From the NCBI RefSeq assembly GCF_050947875.1, contig NC_134570.1, positions 100,916,122-100,980,121 on the forward strand: DNA of 64,000 nucleotides, in the 5' to 3' direction. How positions within the stretch are numbered: position 1 is the stretch's first letter; each line of letters starts with the position of its first letter. Shown piece after piece: positions 33,260 to 44,020 of this stretch. The DNA is from Dermacentor variabilis. Taxonomy: Eukaryota; Arthropoda; Arachnida; Ixodida; Ixodidae. The notes beneath the pieces were generated by a model. The model had not been told where the DNA came from. It made no database searches and saw only the letters and a list, made by a program, of their open reading frames with translations. Made by a program: the position numbers and the translations under genes.

Positions 33260-33525
33260 CCCTTTAATGTGAAGAAAGGGGGTTGGTTAACCGAGGGAGC
33301 CGGTTTTATTAATCATATCATGGGAAGCCAACAAAGACACCAAGGGACACAAAAGGAAAATTATTTGTACTTACTAATTGAATTAAATAAGTGAAAAATT
33401 ATTGGCAATGGAAGTGTATATAAAACAACTTCCCGCAGGTGGGGAACAATCCCAGGTCTTCGAATCACGCGTGCGATGCTCCAACCAATTGAGCTAGAGC
33501 GGCGCGGTTTCTCCATTCACTTTAC
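33260..33525 (-). mobile_element. tRNA-derived SINE (Ruka-like)
   Basis: On the minus strand the head reads CTAGCTCAATTGGTTGGAGC (A box, about 33498-33479), then GATTCGAAGACCTGGGA (B-box region, about 33464-33448), then a body with TAAGTACAAATAATTTTCC and GGTGTCTTTGTTGGCTTCCC. The layout matches the ixodid tRNA-derived SINE group that includes Ruka. Family membership is from memory and needs alignment. A partial copy of the same body lies at 34068-34140 in the opposite orientation. Confidence 0.7.
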
Positions 33526-33530
33526 TGGGT

Positions 33531-33553
33531 ATTTATTTATTTATTTATTTATT
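33531..33553. repeat. TTTA microsatellite
   Basis: Five to six ATTT/TTTA units, the 3' simple tail of the minus-strand LINE that follows. Confidence 0.7.
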
Positions 33554-34060
33554 ATACATACTTTCGAGGCCCTGAGGCACTACAGAAAGGAGTGGTACAA
33601 ACAAAGCAATGTAATATGCAGACAATGGATGCTATGCATACAACGTTAAGCGATAGCGTGATAGACTGCTGTTTTGACTGAAAATATATCTGTGATCTGA
33701 ATGATGGAAGCAGGAAGGTGGTTCCAGTCGGCACTTGTGTGGGGTAAAAATAATCATGATACTTGTTCGTTTGGCAGTATGGAACGGCAACTTTATATCT
33801 GTGATGAGAACGGGGTGAAACGTAGAAATGTGGGGTGGTAAGTTGATCCTTAAGCACGTGGTTAGAGTGATAAACCTTGTGGAACAGGCAAATACGAGAA
33901 CATTTGCGGCGTAATGAAAGATTTGACAGATAAAATTTTTTTTCATACATGTAACACTGCAATGGCGGGAAAACTTAAAATAAAACGAGCTGCTCGGTCT
34001 TGGATTGCCTCAAGGTTTACGGTTAGTGATGCTTGATTGTTATCCCAAATGGCATGGTTT
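33554..34060 (-). mobile_element. CR1/L2-like LINE, extreme 3' end of ORF2 and tail
   Basis: The minus-strand frame carries NLSLRRKCSRICLFHKVYH (about 33905-33850), ISTFHPVLITDIKLP-type residues and a mutated FFLPSF near the end, the usual closing part of a CR1/L2-type reverse transcriptase. Frameshifts and a simple TAAA-type tail at 33531-33553 follow. Upstream, 34060-33965 encodes LEAIQDRAARFIL-like residues in pieces. Only the last 150 or so codons of the ORF are present. Confidence 0.65.
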
Positions 34061-34067
34061 ATGTAAC

Positions 34068-34140
34068 TATTTATGTAAGTACAAATTATTTCCCCTATGT
34101 ATTCCTTGTTGTCTTTGTTGGTTTCTCCTGAAATGATTAC
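34068..34140 (+). mobile_element. Partial SINE body (same family as 33260-33525)
   Basis: ATGTAAGTACAAATTATTTC followed by TTGTCTTTGTTGGTTTCTCC and TGAAATGAT aligns with the SINE body on the opposite strand at 33300-33390. The head is absent. Confidence 0.6.
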
Positions 34141-35067
34141 CCTCGTTCAAGCTATTTTAGAAACTGTTTATGTAGAAAATTATATGTTGGCCTCCCGAGC
34201 AGACATTTCGCCCATCAGAGCATTCCATTATTCAAGGAGAAGCCTTCGTATGACGACAACTGCAACCTGATTTTTCCCCTGTATCTTTAGCCTTGAGCTT
34301 ATCCATCTCGCGCAATGCCCCTACTTGTTTTCCTCTTGAGTCGAGTCAAGTTCACTTTACTCTTGAGAATATCCGCACATTCCTGCAGCACTCTTGGTAT
34401 TTGGTACTTTGCCAATGCAGAAGTGCTGCCGATTTATTTAATGGCTGACCGCCGTTTATAGGCTTGAGCTAGTGCCCCTAAACTGCTGGGCAATAAATAG
34501 GGGTATTTCTCTCTCTCTTTCTTATACGTTTACGGCAAGATCGCAGTCGCGCATCTTTAAAGTGTACCGGACAGTTTCTACATCTTCACGCACCTGGTGC
34601 AAAGTGTAGGCAATGAAAAAAGAAAACGTTTCATTTTGATGGTGGCACAATGTTGAGATACTAGCTTTTCATAGCACATGGCTTGCGAGCTTCGCAAGAA
34701 GTCTGAGGAGTTCGAGGCCAATTATTTGGTAAATAGGACTCGCGCAGTAGCCAAGAATGTGTCGGTCTCAAAACAGGCATGTCGCGATTTTTAGCTGAGG
34801 TCGCCATAACACCAGAGAGCAGTTACTGCGATAGCTCTTATTGGCTGATATGGAGCATCGCGCATCGTACGATCATCACTGTTACATGCGACCCCATTGC
34901 GGCAGCGCTCAAACGTGAGAGAACTTACATTCGAAGGCGTCTTCAAAGAATAATCTCATCAATGGGATGGGTTCGAACGATCTTCAAATGGATGCACAGC
35001 ACCGGAAAAAAAGATTAAAGCTGCAACCACATGTACAGTCGGAATCAGACTTGCCTAAAGCAGTCGA
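34141..35067. other. No gene recognised
   Basis: Short open frames only. A TC-rich stretch lies at 34510-34523. Confidence 0.35.
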
Positions 35068-35109
35068 GCAGGCGGCTGACAGCAGCACGAGCTGCTGTCA
35101 GCCGCCTGC
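35068..35109. repeat. Perfect 19-bp inverted repeat with 4-nt loop
   Basis: The left arm 35068-35086 (GCAGGCGGCTGACAGCAGC) is the exact reverse complement of 35091-35109. The loop is ACGA. Same architecture as the hairpin at 14183-14222 but a different sequence. Confidence 0.85.
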
Positions 35110-36289
35110 ATCATCTACATCAATAGCCACTGGGTTCGAGATATGTTGGATAAGAGCGCCAAAAACCCGCATGCGGTATGGCTGCTCGCGTCTATTTGCG
35201 TTATCAGCCTGTAGATGTTGTCTTGTGTGATGGTGAACGGAATGTGCGCTTTTTCTTGGCCTGCTTCGGCGCGTGCAGCGGTCGCCGCTGCTGATAAGAG
35301 AGCGAAAATGAAACGCGGTTTCCATAATAAATTGAAGCCGAAAGATTGGCAGTGTTGTAAGTTGTACATTTTTACCTTGGACCATACCAAAAGAGCACAG
35401 CAACTTGATCAAACACTTTAAGCAGATATAGAGTAAACGGTGAAACTCCAGAAACAGTAAGAGGAAGCTTTACTGACGGGAAGCACATGAAAAGGCTGAG
35501 ATTGTTTATTTGGCCTATACTATACAGAATGTGACGCGGTTTGGTGAAATAAAATAACGCGGAAGTTCATAACTGTAGGAAGCAGAGGTGATCAATAAAA
35601 ATGTTTTTTTTAGAAATTGTAGCATCTGGGGACACTTATGAAGCGAATGATAGTGCATCATACGGAGCTCCAAATTGCACCACTAACTTGGGAACATAAT
35701 TAAGGGTACTAAGCTTTGTAATCATTTCAGGTAGGTTATTTATTCTATAGGAGGTCATCATCATACATCAAATTATCCTCTTCCGATGCTCTAAATTACG
35801 GCATTTTGCAAAACAAAGAGATGTGTTGCGGGGCAGCGAGAAGGGGCCAAGCATTATACATAATTTGATATTCTTCTGCACTTTCGAAAATTAATTCAAT
35901 AATTTCAATGTTTTTCTTGCCGTAAGGTGCATAATATTTGAAAGCATATGGGTGTTTCGGAGCTACTCTATCTGAAAGCCGAGATTTGCCCTTCAGTTAA
36001 AATTTGTTTTAACGCAGCATTATTCCAAACGACCATCAATTTGCTGTCTTAAAAATTTATTCGGTGGCTGTTTCAACAAATGAAACTAAATAGCTCTGCA
36101 GACATACATGAGGCCGTGTTTCAAGTGGGTATGACATACATGATTTATTGAGCCTCTCGTGAAAATAAATAAATGAACATGAATAAATAAATGAAGTAAC
36201 ACGTTCACTCAACCTGATAAAGCGAAACTAAATAAATAACATATAAGTGCACCACTGAAATGCACGAACTCAATAAACAACCTCGCTGT
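35110..36289. other. No gene recognised
   Basis: AT-rich. AAATAAATAAATGAA-type simple sequence at 36165-36200. Nothing else seen. Confidence 0.35.
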
Positions 36290-36800
36290 TTATACTTACT
36301 GATGGAGCCATCACAGAAGCGATCCTTAGAGGGAGGAAATGCTAGAGCGAATTGATGGGCAGAAGACGATAGCGTTCCCACTTTTCTTGAATAGTTGCCC
36401 AGAGTTGATCAGCTGTGGCCGTCGTTAAGCCCACCCTTCTGCTCAAATTTTGCTTCATCAGGCGCTAAGCATTTTCTATTATGTTCAGGTGTGGGATTCG
36501 TGCCAGCCACTCAAACATTGAGATGCATAAGTCGCCCAGCAATTATTTGACGCACCTGGCTGAGTGCACCGACGCCTCACCTTTCTGAAGTCAAAAAAGG
36601 ACGTCTGGAAATGGTCCTTTGAGCACGTAAGGCATTCGGGTATATTGCAACATATACATGTAGTCATCGGACGTCATTCGGCCTGGTCACGGTGAATTGG
36701 TCCGAGGCCTGCATAGCCGATGGCACCCCACACCTGGACAGATGTGCGGCCATTAAAATGAATATTACACGTGTACCGTTCGTAGAATCTCCCCCCCCCC
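36290..36800 (-). pseudogene. Tc1-like transposase, C-terminal half of the DDE domain
   Basis: The minus-strand translation, across frameshifts, gives GRTSVQVWGAIGYAGLGPI (about 36750-36695), then HSARCVK, a degraded WLARIPHLNIIENA (relatives have PDLNxIENxW; about 36500-36470), and DQLWATIQEKWERYRLL (about 36400-36365). These are the late DDE-domain landmarks of the Tc1 family. The matching first half lies at 37387-37722 in the same orientation. The two halves are separated by about 590 bp. Confidence 0.65.
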
Positions 36801-37386
36801 CCAAATGTTAAAATCCTGTAAAACAACACTAAAAGGCAAGTGCCCAAAGTATTTAAACTCTGTCGGCAGTGAGCGGGGTAAATGAGGCTGCTATGCTCAC
36901 ACTAATGAAGCGAGCTCAATGTGGCACTATCGACTGCACTTCACAGGCTTTCCGTGTGGCTTGCGTGTTGCCTGTAGTCCGAGGTGAACGCCTTCAAAGC
37001 TTTTGTAGTGTAACGCCAGGTGATTATGTTGCTATATTCTAAGCAAAAAAGTCACACTATTTCTAATACAGATTCTAGCTTACGCCATGTGAATAAGTCA
37101 GACGATAATTTTGCAAACAAATTACGAGAGCGGCACGTTCGCATGCTGATAAGGGTACATAAAGTGAATAACAATCACGCTATAGACACAGACAAAATAA
37201 TAGGGAGTTCACGGCACAGAGCAAGTGGCTACGCACCACAGTTGTTTGAGCGAGTAAAATTATACAGCTTAAATTTATATCGTACCAGTCAATGGAAAGC
37301 CGAAATTCCATATTAGGACCCTGTTGATATAACGCAAGCATACTGATTTCATCGAGACAGCAGCGCCTAATGCAATTTTTCTCAAC
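36801..37386 (-). other. Sequence interrupting the Tc1-like transposase (intron-like or insertion)
   Basis: On the minus strand it starts GTAAGTTGAG at 37388-37379, a consensus splice donor directly after the CR residues of WRPEMCR. Near the other side TTGTTTTACAG (about 36834-36824) looks like an acceptor, followed by a 12-G run (36790-36801). Whether this is a true intron or an unrelated insertion cannot be decided. It encodes no recognisable protein, and the open frame at 37020-37316 on the plus strand matches nothing known to me. Confidence 0.35.
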
Positions 37387-37722
37387 TTACCGACACATTT
37401 CCGGCCGCCAGCCTCTTCGCTGAACCCTCAACCGGGTGCAAATTGACGCAACATCAGTGAAGACAGCCACGCGCCAATTGTCGGGACTCCACGACTCGCA
37501 TGTGGAGGCAAACTCAAGGCGAGCCCTTCTGTGCGATTTTTCCAGCAACGTCTTTTGGGTGACGCAACCCTGCTGGGAATGTGAGCTTCGTGGAGCCTCC
37601 GTGTTATCGATTGGCAGGCTGACACTTGTCAAGCCGAGCTCATCCCTGATTTTAGCAGTTTCAAAGGGATGTGCTACTGATGCGGCCACACTCAGCAGGC
37701 CTTCCACATGTGACTTGGCCAC
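37387..37722 (-). pseudogene. Tc1-like transposase, N-terminal half
   Basis: Across two frames: ETAKIRDELGLTSVSLP, TRRLHEAHIPSRVA, KTLLEKSHRRARLEFA, then SWSPDNWRVAVFTD followed by WRPEMCR. This matches the helix-turn-helix and first DDE Asp region of Tc1-type transposases (relatives read FSDES, here FTDVAS). Function when intact: cut-and-paste excision and insertion at TA. Terminal inverted repeats and flanking TA were not found by eye. Confidence 0.65.
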
Positions 37723-37959
37723 TTCAGAGTGACCACGTGGATTGTCTTTGCATCAAACATAAGACATTTTGTTTAATGTATGCAGGTTTGCATCCGTCAT
37801 ACAGAACACCGTTCTCTTAGTTTAATGAGGGTAAGCTGCAGGTGAGTAATGTCACTGGGGGTTGTTATTTCTTTATATATTACATAATCTTTTGCGAGTA
37901 ATTGAACTCTCATCTTTATGTTAGCTGTTATGTCTATAACATTAAATTTAAAAAAAATA

Positions 37960-38114
37960 TATGCGCGCCTCTGCTATCACAAATACCAGAGACCAACGGA
38001 GCTGGGGGAAAGCCAGCAGTAAAGTAATGCCAAACCGCACACTTAGTCTAACTTTTGCTGGGTTTCCCTCAGCTTCGCCGGTTTCTGGAGTTTGCGATAG
38101 CAGAGCCACGCATA
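37960..38114. repeat. Foldback with about 64-bp imperfect inverted arms
   Basis: The arms 37960-38024 and 38052-38114 pair with scattered mismatches, with a 27-nt loop. Landmarks are CTCTGCTATC in the left arm and GATAGCAGAG in the right arm, plus TGGGGGAAAGCCAGCA and its partner TGCTGGGTTTCCCTCA. There is no ORF and no target-site duplication visible. Confidence 0.7.
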
Positions 38115-38384
38115 TTTATTTTTCCACTGCGAGAAAGAAGACCGCTGAAGCGAAGGCGGGGTTTTTATCGGAGAGCAATGACTTCACACAACCTGTGTCC
38201 GCACCGCGCCCCTGCTTCTCCCTCGCTAGGCTCCGCCCAACTTGGCCTCGTCGCTATGCTGCGCGATGCTATTTTTATACTGTGCTTTAACTCTTTCTCA
38301 GCTCCCTCTCCCCCAGCTTGGCAAAGCTGCGCTCGTCAAGAGAAACCCTGGAAGGTTCAACCATTCAACCAGCGTCACTGTAAA
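38115..38384. other. No gene recognised
   Basis: Three overlapping open frames exist, but none has a recognisable domain. Confidence 0.3.
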
Positions 38385-38740
38385 AATAGAAGTGGGTCCA
38401 ACACTGACCCCTGTGGTACCGCTGATATTAAGCGTACACGACTCGATGTATGGTTTTGTAGTTGGATGGACTGATGAAAGTTTTTTAATAACTGTTTGTG
38501 GCATTCCGTTATTTTCTGATCAATTTTAAGATTACGGAGTTTTAAGATCAACCGGTTATGAGGGATGCAATCAAATTTCTTCGAAAGATCGCAAAGACTG
38601 TTTCGACGTACAGCGATGAGTGCAGTGCACGGGGAAGATCAGTTATTAAATCAAAGAATTGAGTTAAGAGAATTGAGTCCCCATCCCTGAAACCATACGA
38701 CTAAAACCAATCAACGAACGGCAAAAACTAAGGTGAACAG
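38385..38740 (-). pseudogene. CR1/Jockey-type LINE reverse transcriptase fragment
   Basis: The minus-strand translation gives SYGFRDGDSILLTQFFDLI (about 38703-38645), then AIFRKKFDCIPHNRLILKLR (about 38595-38535, a decayed KAFDxVxHxxLLxKL block) and RLISAVPQGSVLDPLLF (about 38437-38390, the PQGSVLGP motif). The fragment covers RT motifs 2 to 4 only. No catalytic YADD follows, so the piece is truncated at both ends. Confidence 0.65.
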
Positions 38741-40704
38741 ACATTCGGCCGCTCACGAAGATTCAAGAAAGCTTCCGATGATATAAAAACATGAAAGAAA
38801 AGTCTTCCTTTGAATTGAGCAAAACGTAGATCTCGTCAAAAGCAGTCGCTCCTTTCGTGAATATATCTAATTGTGTTCTGTTATATGTTCATAATGGCCA
38901 AAGCGCTTCTTTTCTTTCTGTATTTCGCAGCTATATCCGTAAACTAAACCACGCAGAGAAATGATAAGACCCTTTATTTCTAACTGTCCCTGACCCGTCG
39001 ACATAAGTTTCCATGGCGTGCGTTATCTTAGAGAAAAATTACTTGTGTAGTTCGACCTTGAGTTTACGTGGCCGTGAAAAAAAAAAGAATAAATGAACAA
39101 GCTAAGTGCATCCAGTGACAGTACTGGTAGCATGAGTGGACGGCCGGTGTTTTCCCGCTCGCTTTTCTATGAGCCAAATTATATTCTAGACTGATCCCTG
39201 AAAGCCTCGTTTGGCGGCCCTTCCTCTGGCTTCTTGCTTTGGGAAAAGTAAAAATGATATGGGAAACTTCATTATTGGCGACCAAATCTGTAACTTCTCT
39301 TTGCTAAATGCACCGGATTGTTTGTTCGTAGCGCGTTCTATATTTTTCTTCTTGCCGAGTTACTAAAGTGACATTTCTTTTTTTGTCATTTACAACTTCT
39401 GTTGCTCTCCGTGTATGTGTACGGGACGCGTAATAGCAGGAGGGACACAGGTAAATTTTCAACACAAAGAGAATAAAAGGCAGACTACTCTGGGTAACAA
39501 AACTTAGAACAGAAGAGCAATGGTGGCTCCACGAGAAATATTTGCTGACTGCAATAAATATTTGCCGACTTTAACTTCGCGCTCTGCACAGAACGAAAGA
39601 AAACAACAGCAAACAAACAAGGAAAGCATCTGTAAATACATGACTGAGATATGCCATAACCTTATTCAGTTTCGAGAATCGACAGTAAGGCAATATGACT
39701 AAAATGGCATGACAAACTTCGTTATAACGCTGAAAGTAACGGCAGCGTTATTGCTATGATGAAAAATGACAGCGCAAGAATATGAACGGTGGGAGTGCCG
39801 CTGAAAATATGGCCGAAACTTCATTTCGACTACAGACTTCTACTATTTGTAATCCCGTCCATTACCACGGCTTGTAGAAGGCTTCTGGTGCCCTCTCTGA
39901 TTATTTTCTCTCTTACTTCTTTTTAAAGGTGCTCCTTGCTTGACATTGTTTCTGACGAAACTCCCCAGTATTATTGGCAACGCGACGTCTGCGCTCGACG
40001 TTGTGATCGCGTAGCAGAAGATGGAATACTTATAGTGATGGTAAAACTGACCTCCACAAAGCTTTTCGCCTGAATCTTTTCTGTTGAAGCTCACGAAAAG
40101 CGGAAACAGGAAAGCAAAGGCGGTTTGAAAGAGGAAGCGACTTTTAAAAGGAAAAGTTACATGAGTTCACAAAGGCGAGTGTTCTAGACACTATTACAGA
40201 TACAAATAGTTTATATCAGATAATTTGGCCACGTAATGCGTGTCCGTTGGAAAATAACCACTTTTTAATAAAGTGCCCCAGTGCAGTCGGAAAGCCGACA
40301 CAATATTTTACGCCAACATTTAAAAAAGAAAACGAAAGCACCAAGTGCACGGCCTCACTGAGAAACTAAACCAGCAGCGCTAAGCAATAACAGCATCGAA
40401 ATAATAAGTGTATTTGTTGTATAGACCGCACTGTGTGTTTTTTTTAAAGCGTCAGTTCCTACTGTATGGCTATTCGGCACAGCTGATGCCAATCGAGCTG
40501 ACACACGAGCACAGGGTGCGACTCTGGACTAGTTGGACACAGTCGGACGACGCTGGACACGCCTCGCCAAGCGCGCAAAAATACGCTGCCTAAATAACGT
40601 CGGAATGGCACCTGTTCCACTAGGCTGCCTCGTTTAGACTCGGCGACAAGTTGAAAACCTTGGCATGACAGCTCGGCTTATAGGAGGAGACAAATTGAGC
40701 CTGT
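38741..40704. other. No gene recognised
   Basis: About 2 kb of mostly AT-rich sequence. No motif or ordered repeat seen. Confidence 0.35.
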
Positions 40705-40751
40705 TCGATATGTGTTTGATATCTGTGATATCTGTGATATCTGTTTGATAG
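40705..40751. repeat. Short GATATCTGT tandem
   Basis: Four imperfect units of GATATCTGT, two exact and two with small insertions. Confidence 0.7.
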
Positions 40752-42286
40752 CCTCTATCTCTACTTCATCCTTCCTTATTTTTTACGAAGGCTTGTGCCG
40801 CCCTGAATATGTGAGAGGGTAGATATTTCGTAGAACGATTGCACTTCTTTGTTCGTGCGTTTCTTTTTTCGATTCCCCGCATGTATCTGTTTACGCACGT
40901 ATGCCTGAAAAGAGAGTAGAAACACTTAAAAATTTCGATCTTGTTACCTAGCACTTGAGATTGTTTACGTTTTAGGTGCGTCGCATAGCAACAGTAAACC
41001 CATAAACAGTGATCGCGTGCTTCTTCTTCTAGCTGACGAAAAAAGCAAGAACCGGACGAGTTCATCGACAAAATTAGCAGCGCATGTTTTATGCTGCTGG
41101 GGCTGTGATAGTTTCGACAAGGTAAAGCACGACGTGACTCGTAGTTCGACACGGTTTCATGTTTAATATAAATGTGGCTTTCTTTCTAATGGCGCCAAGG
41201 TGGCCGAAGGACACGTTCATCACTGAAACCTGTAGCGTCTTTCCCGTCCTAATGCGCTGGCTCGCTTCGGTAAATGCAGAAAAGCTGACTTTGAGATTCA
41301 CGCTTGACGTTTTGTGCTGGCTTTGTCACATTCATATGACTGTCGGCGTTCGTAACGCATGAAGAAGGTAAATATTTCTGCATTATTTGCAACATGACTA
41401 AAAGCTTTTCTCCAGGTATATTTTTCATTACTTAAATATGTCTAATAAAGCTAGGCTAGCCTATATTTTATTTATTTACTTATTCGTTCATTGATTCGTT
41501 CGTTCATTCATTCATTCATACATTAGGCACCTTAAAGGGCCTAGAGGGTCGTATAAAGGAAGGAAAGAGGGGAGCAATACAACATACTTGGCTCAAATAT
41601 GGAAACATAAAGACAAAAGAAAAGAAAACAAAACATATTTTAATTGTGCAAAAGGTAATCACTATGCAACAAAAGAATTTAAACGGCCCATTCAGAATGT
41701 TATTCATAATTAAATCAGGCACAGCGAGAAAAATATTAATCAATTACAAATGCGCATAAATAAGAATACCAAAGAGAGAGCACACTGATAAGAATCCAGG
41801 AAACGGTAAGTACAGTGTGATAATGTAAACGTTGTGGGACGCATACAAGTGTACACGAGTGAGAACAGCCGCAAAAAAAATAAACAGGAAACATTATACC
41901 ATTCTAAGAAACGCACAAACATAAGAACAGCCATTATTATAGGAGAAGGTGTTCGATAATTTCCTTTTGGAGAAGTAGCCACTTCAGTGTAATTGAAGCT
42001 ATTTCATGGTTACGCATCCCACTTGTTTATGCATTGCACTAAAGGTGAACATGAATATTGATGTTCAAACAAATATAGGTTGCACTTTATGTTCATGATC
42101 CTGCCTGCAGGAAATATTACGTTTAGTAATATTAGTTTACGTTTGCAGGTTATTACGTTCTGGTTTAGTACGATTGAGAGCAAAGGTTTCGCCGTGGCAT
42201 AAACAATTAAATGAAGTTCAACACGAACATTTGCGTCGGGTGTTAAGGTCGGAAATGTTGATGCTGCTTTTAACAATGATGCGCTC
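40752..42286. other. No gene recognised; TTCA-type simple sequence at 41480-41522
   Basis: The TTCATT/TTCG simple sequence at 41480-41522 precedes AGGCACCTTAAAGGGCCTAGAGG, which looks like the 3' end of a minus-strand LINE or similar repeat. I cannot identify coding sequence upstream of it. Confidence 0.3.
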
Positions 42287-42511
42287 TTACAGGTTGTATA
42301 TGAGGAAAGTATGCATCTTACCAAGAATGAAAAAAAATCGATTCAACATCTTTACTGAAAAAGCGCAAGAATGAGATTGAAGGTTAATATTCTGAAGAAG
42401 AAAATAAGCTTCAATAGCCTCGTCCTGTGTTCCTGCTTGTCCCTGTGCCATTTTTTGCGCTATGTATCCCAGTCTGTATGTCAATAGCCTGACAATGGAA
42501 CAAGAATACAA
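42287..42511 (-). pseudogene. Possible chemoreceptor-like C-terminal fragment, copy 1
   Basis: An open frame of 74 codons reads ...YIAQKMAQGQAG, EAIEAYFLLQNINLQ, CAFSVKMLNRFFFILG, followed by GTAAGA in the DNA right after ILG (about 42320), which could be a splice donor. A related peptide occurs on the other strand at 62290-62470 (IFYLRRINLEP, FIFSVKVLRRGHF). The pattern, a short helix with Leu-rich repeats and a hydrophobic segment before a conserved intron, resembles the last part of arthropod gustatory receptors. That is an impression only. It may instead be an unrecognised repeat. Confidence 0.25.
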
Positions 42512-42557
42512 GATCGCCAGTCAGTGTCTAGAGCCTGTACAGGATTTCATTTAAGCA

Positions 42558-42756
42558 AATTTACAGAAGAGTGAAAATGGGTTTGTAATGCATACGGCAG
42601 GCATACCAAATCCTGATAGGGAGCTTACTATAGTCGTTGAAAACTGTCCAATCATTGCATGCAGGCGGTAGTAACATATAGGACACAAACTTGAAGGTTA
42701 ACAAAAAAATTCTAGAACAAGTTAAGGACTGCGAAAAGATCGTTGGAATGACAAAT
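42558..42756 (+). mobile_element. RTE LINE 3' region, left of the piggyBac-like insertion
   Basis: Nucleotide blocks typical of the tick RTE 3' part appear in order: GTAATGCATACGGCAGGCAT, then AACTTGAAGGTTAACAAA, then GAACAAGTTAAGGACTGC and GATCGTTGGAATGA. It stops at CAAAT against the transposon end at 42757. The RTE continues at 44151-44482. Confidence 0.75.
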
Positions 42757-42777
42757 CCCCTTATCGCATAATGTATC

Positions 42778-43804
42778 ATGTATGATACGCACCAAACTTC
42801 TTTTTCTCACGGAGAGCGAGTGAAACAAAAAACGTTCTGCCACATTTTGCTTGATCTTATATCCTATCTGGCAAGTACACCAGCAGTGGCTCCATCTTCT
42901 GAAGCTATTTTGAATCCTATTTGTATGCCACAACACGTGGACGCAGCGTCGCGTTCTCAAGGCTTCGAACAGGTAAGTGAATGAAATTTTTTTGTGCTTT
43001 TGACATATACTATCCTTTCAAAAAGATTATTAGCGCGGCTTATGGCTCCTTGTCTTCCTCTTGTGACAATTTGAACGCCCGACACCTTTGCAATGCACCG
43101 CGAGGACTACATTTAGACCCGTATCACATATGATACACTATGCAGTTAGGGGTAATTTTTTCGTTCGGAAGCACGTCGGTGTCGTCATCACAGAAAACTT
43201 ACATTTGCAATGTAATAGAGCATTTTTGTGTGCTTTCTTGTTGCTGGAAAGTGAAGTATCCTTTTTTTTTGTCGTAGGAAATGGATGTCGGCATTTTTTA
43301 CCGTGGAACAAGACGGGGAGTTCGGCCAATTCCTGGTGATGGTGACAGAAGCAGCGATAGCGCGCTCTCGGACGACGATGGGCAGGAACTGCTACCGTGT
43401 CGGGCTCCATCTGCGCTAGCAGAGGAGTCGTCTGAAAGCGAGGATGATAGTCAAGATAAAGCTCCTCCTGCAACATCGACTTCTAGAAGCAAGAAAGGAC
43501 CTGCAAAATGTACACGAAAGTGGACAAACACATGCCTTGAAAGAGACCCAAAGGAAATTGAGTTCACTGGAAGCACCGTGACGCCATTGACTATCAAGGA
43601 CCTTGACACTCGCTTCCAGTTTTTCAAATTCCGCTGTCCCGTACCTGAAAAGCCTCTCAAATGGACCACATGCCACATTGGCTTGACAAGCGAGTGCGCT
43701 GCAGGCTGCCCTCTTGCAACCACCTCACAAATGTATCATGCAAAAAGTGCAATGCGGCCATCTGTTTCAACAGTGAGCGAAACTGCTTCGGATCGTTTCA
43801 CTAG
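42778..43804 (+). pseudogene. piggyBac-like transposase remnant: two exons, catalytic core deleted
   Basis: A candidate first exon runs from 42778 to 42972 and ends at a GTAAGT donor. A candidate acceptor TTGTCGTAG ends at 43277, and both sides join in phase 0 just before the ATG at 43281. The second exon encodes an acidic, Ser-rich N-terminus (SSDSALSDDDGQ, EESSESEDDSQD) typical of piggyBac transposases, then LDTRFQFFKF. The DDD catalytic domain is missing. After a frame change the C-terminal Cys-rich finger is present (RCRLPSC, SCKKCNAAICF, RNCFGSFH, stop at 43802-43804). Intact relatives are about 550-600 aa, whereas here under 250 remain. Not functional as transposase. Confidence 0.7.
43120..43161 (+). 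repeat. Internal inverted repeat of the piggyBac-like element, left
   Basis: A 42-bp segment starting CGTATCACATATGATACAC and ending in a T run. It is the reverse complement of 43978-44020 with about four mismatches. It lies inside the predicted intron of the transposase gene and contains TGCAGTTAGGGG, a variant of the outer terminal repeat. Confidence 0.8.
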
Positions 43805-43977
43805 GAGGGCAAGGTGTACTAATCATGCAAGCAAATGATATCCTCACCCTTGCTTTAGTGATGACATATTAGGGAAGCTGCAACACCATTGTGCGATAAA
43901 TGTTATTTCACCAATTTTCTATTCGTTTTTCAATGCCGCTTATTTTTTCTCTTCGTATCCTGTTTTTCTCCACGTCC

Positions 43978-44020
43978 AAAAAAATTACCCCTAACTGCGT
44001 GGTGTATCATATGTGATACG
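43978..44020 (-). repeat. Internal inverted repeat of the piggyBac-like element, right
   Basis: Partner of 43120-43161. It contains TTACCCCTAACTGCG and the palindrome GTATCATATGTGATAC. It lies downstream of the transposase stop. Confidence 0.8.

Noticed and set aside
33448..33500. tRNA gene on the minus strand
   Set aside because: Has A- and B-box-like strings but is continuous with a SINE body, and the cloverleaf stem does not close.
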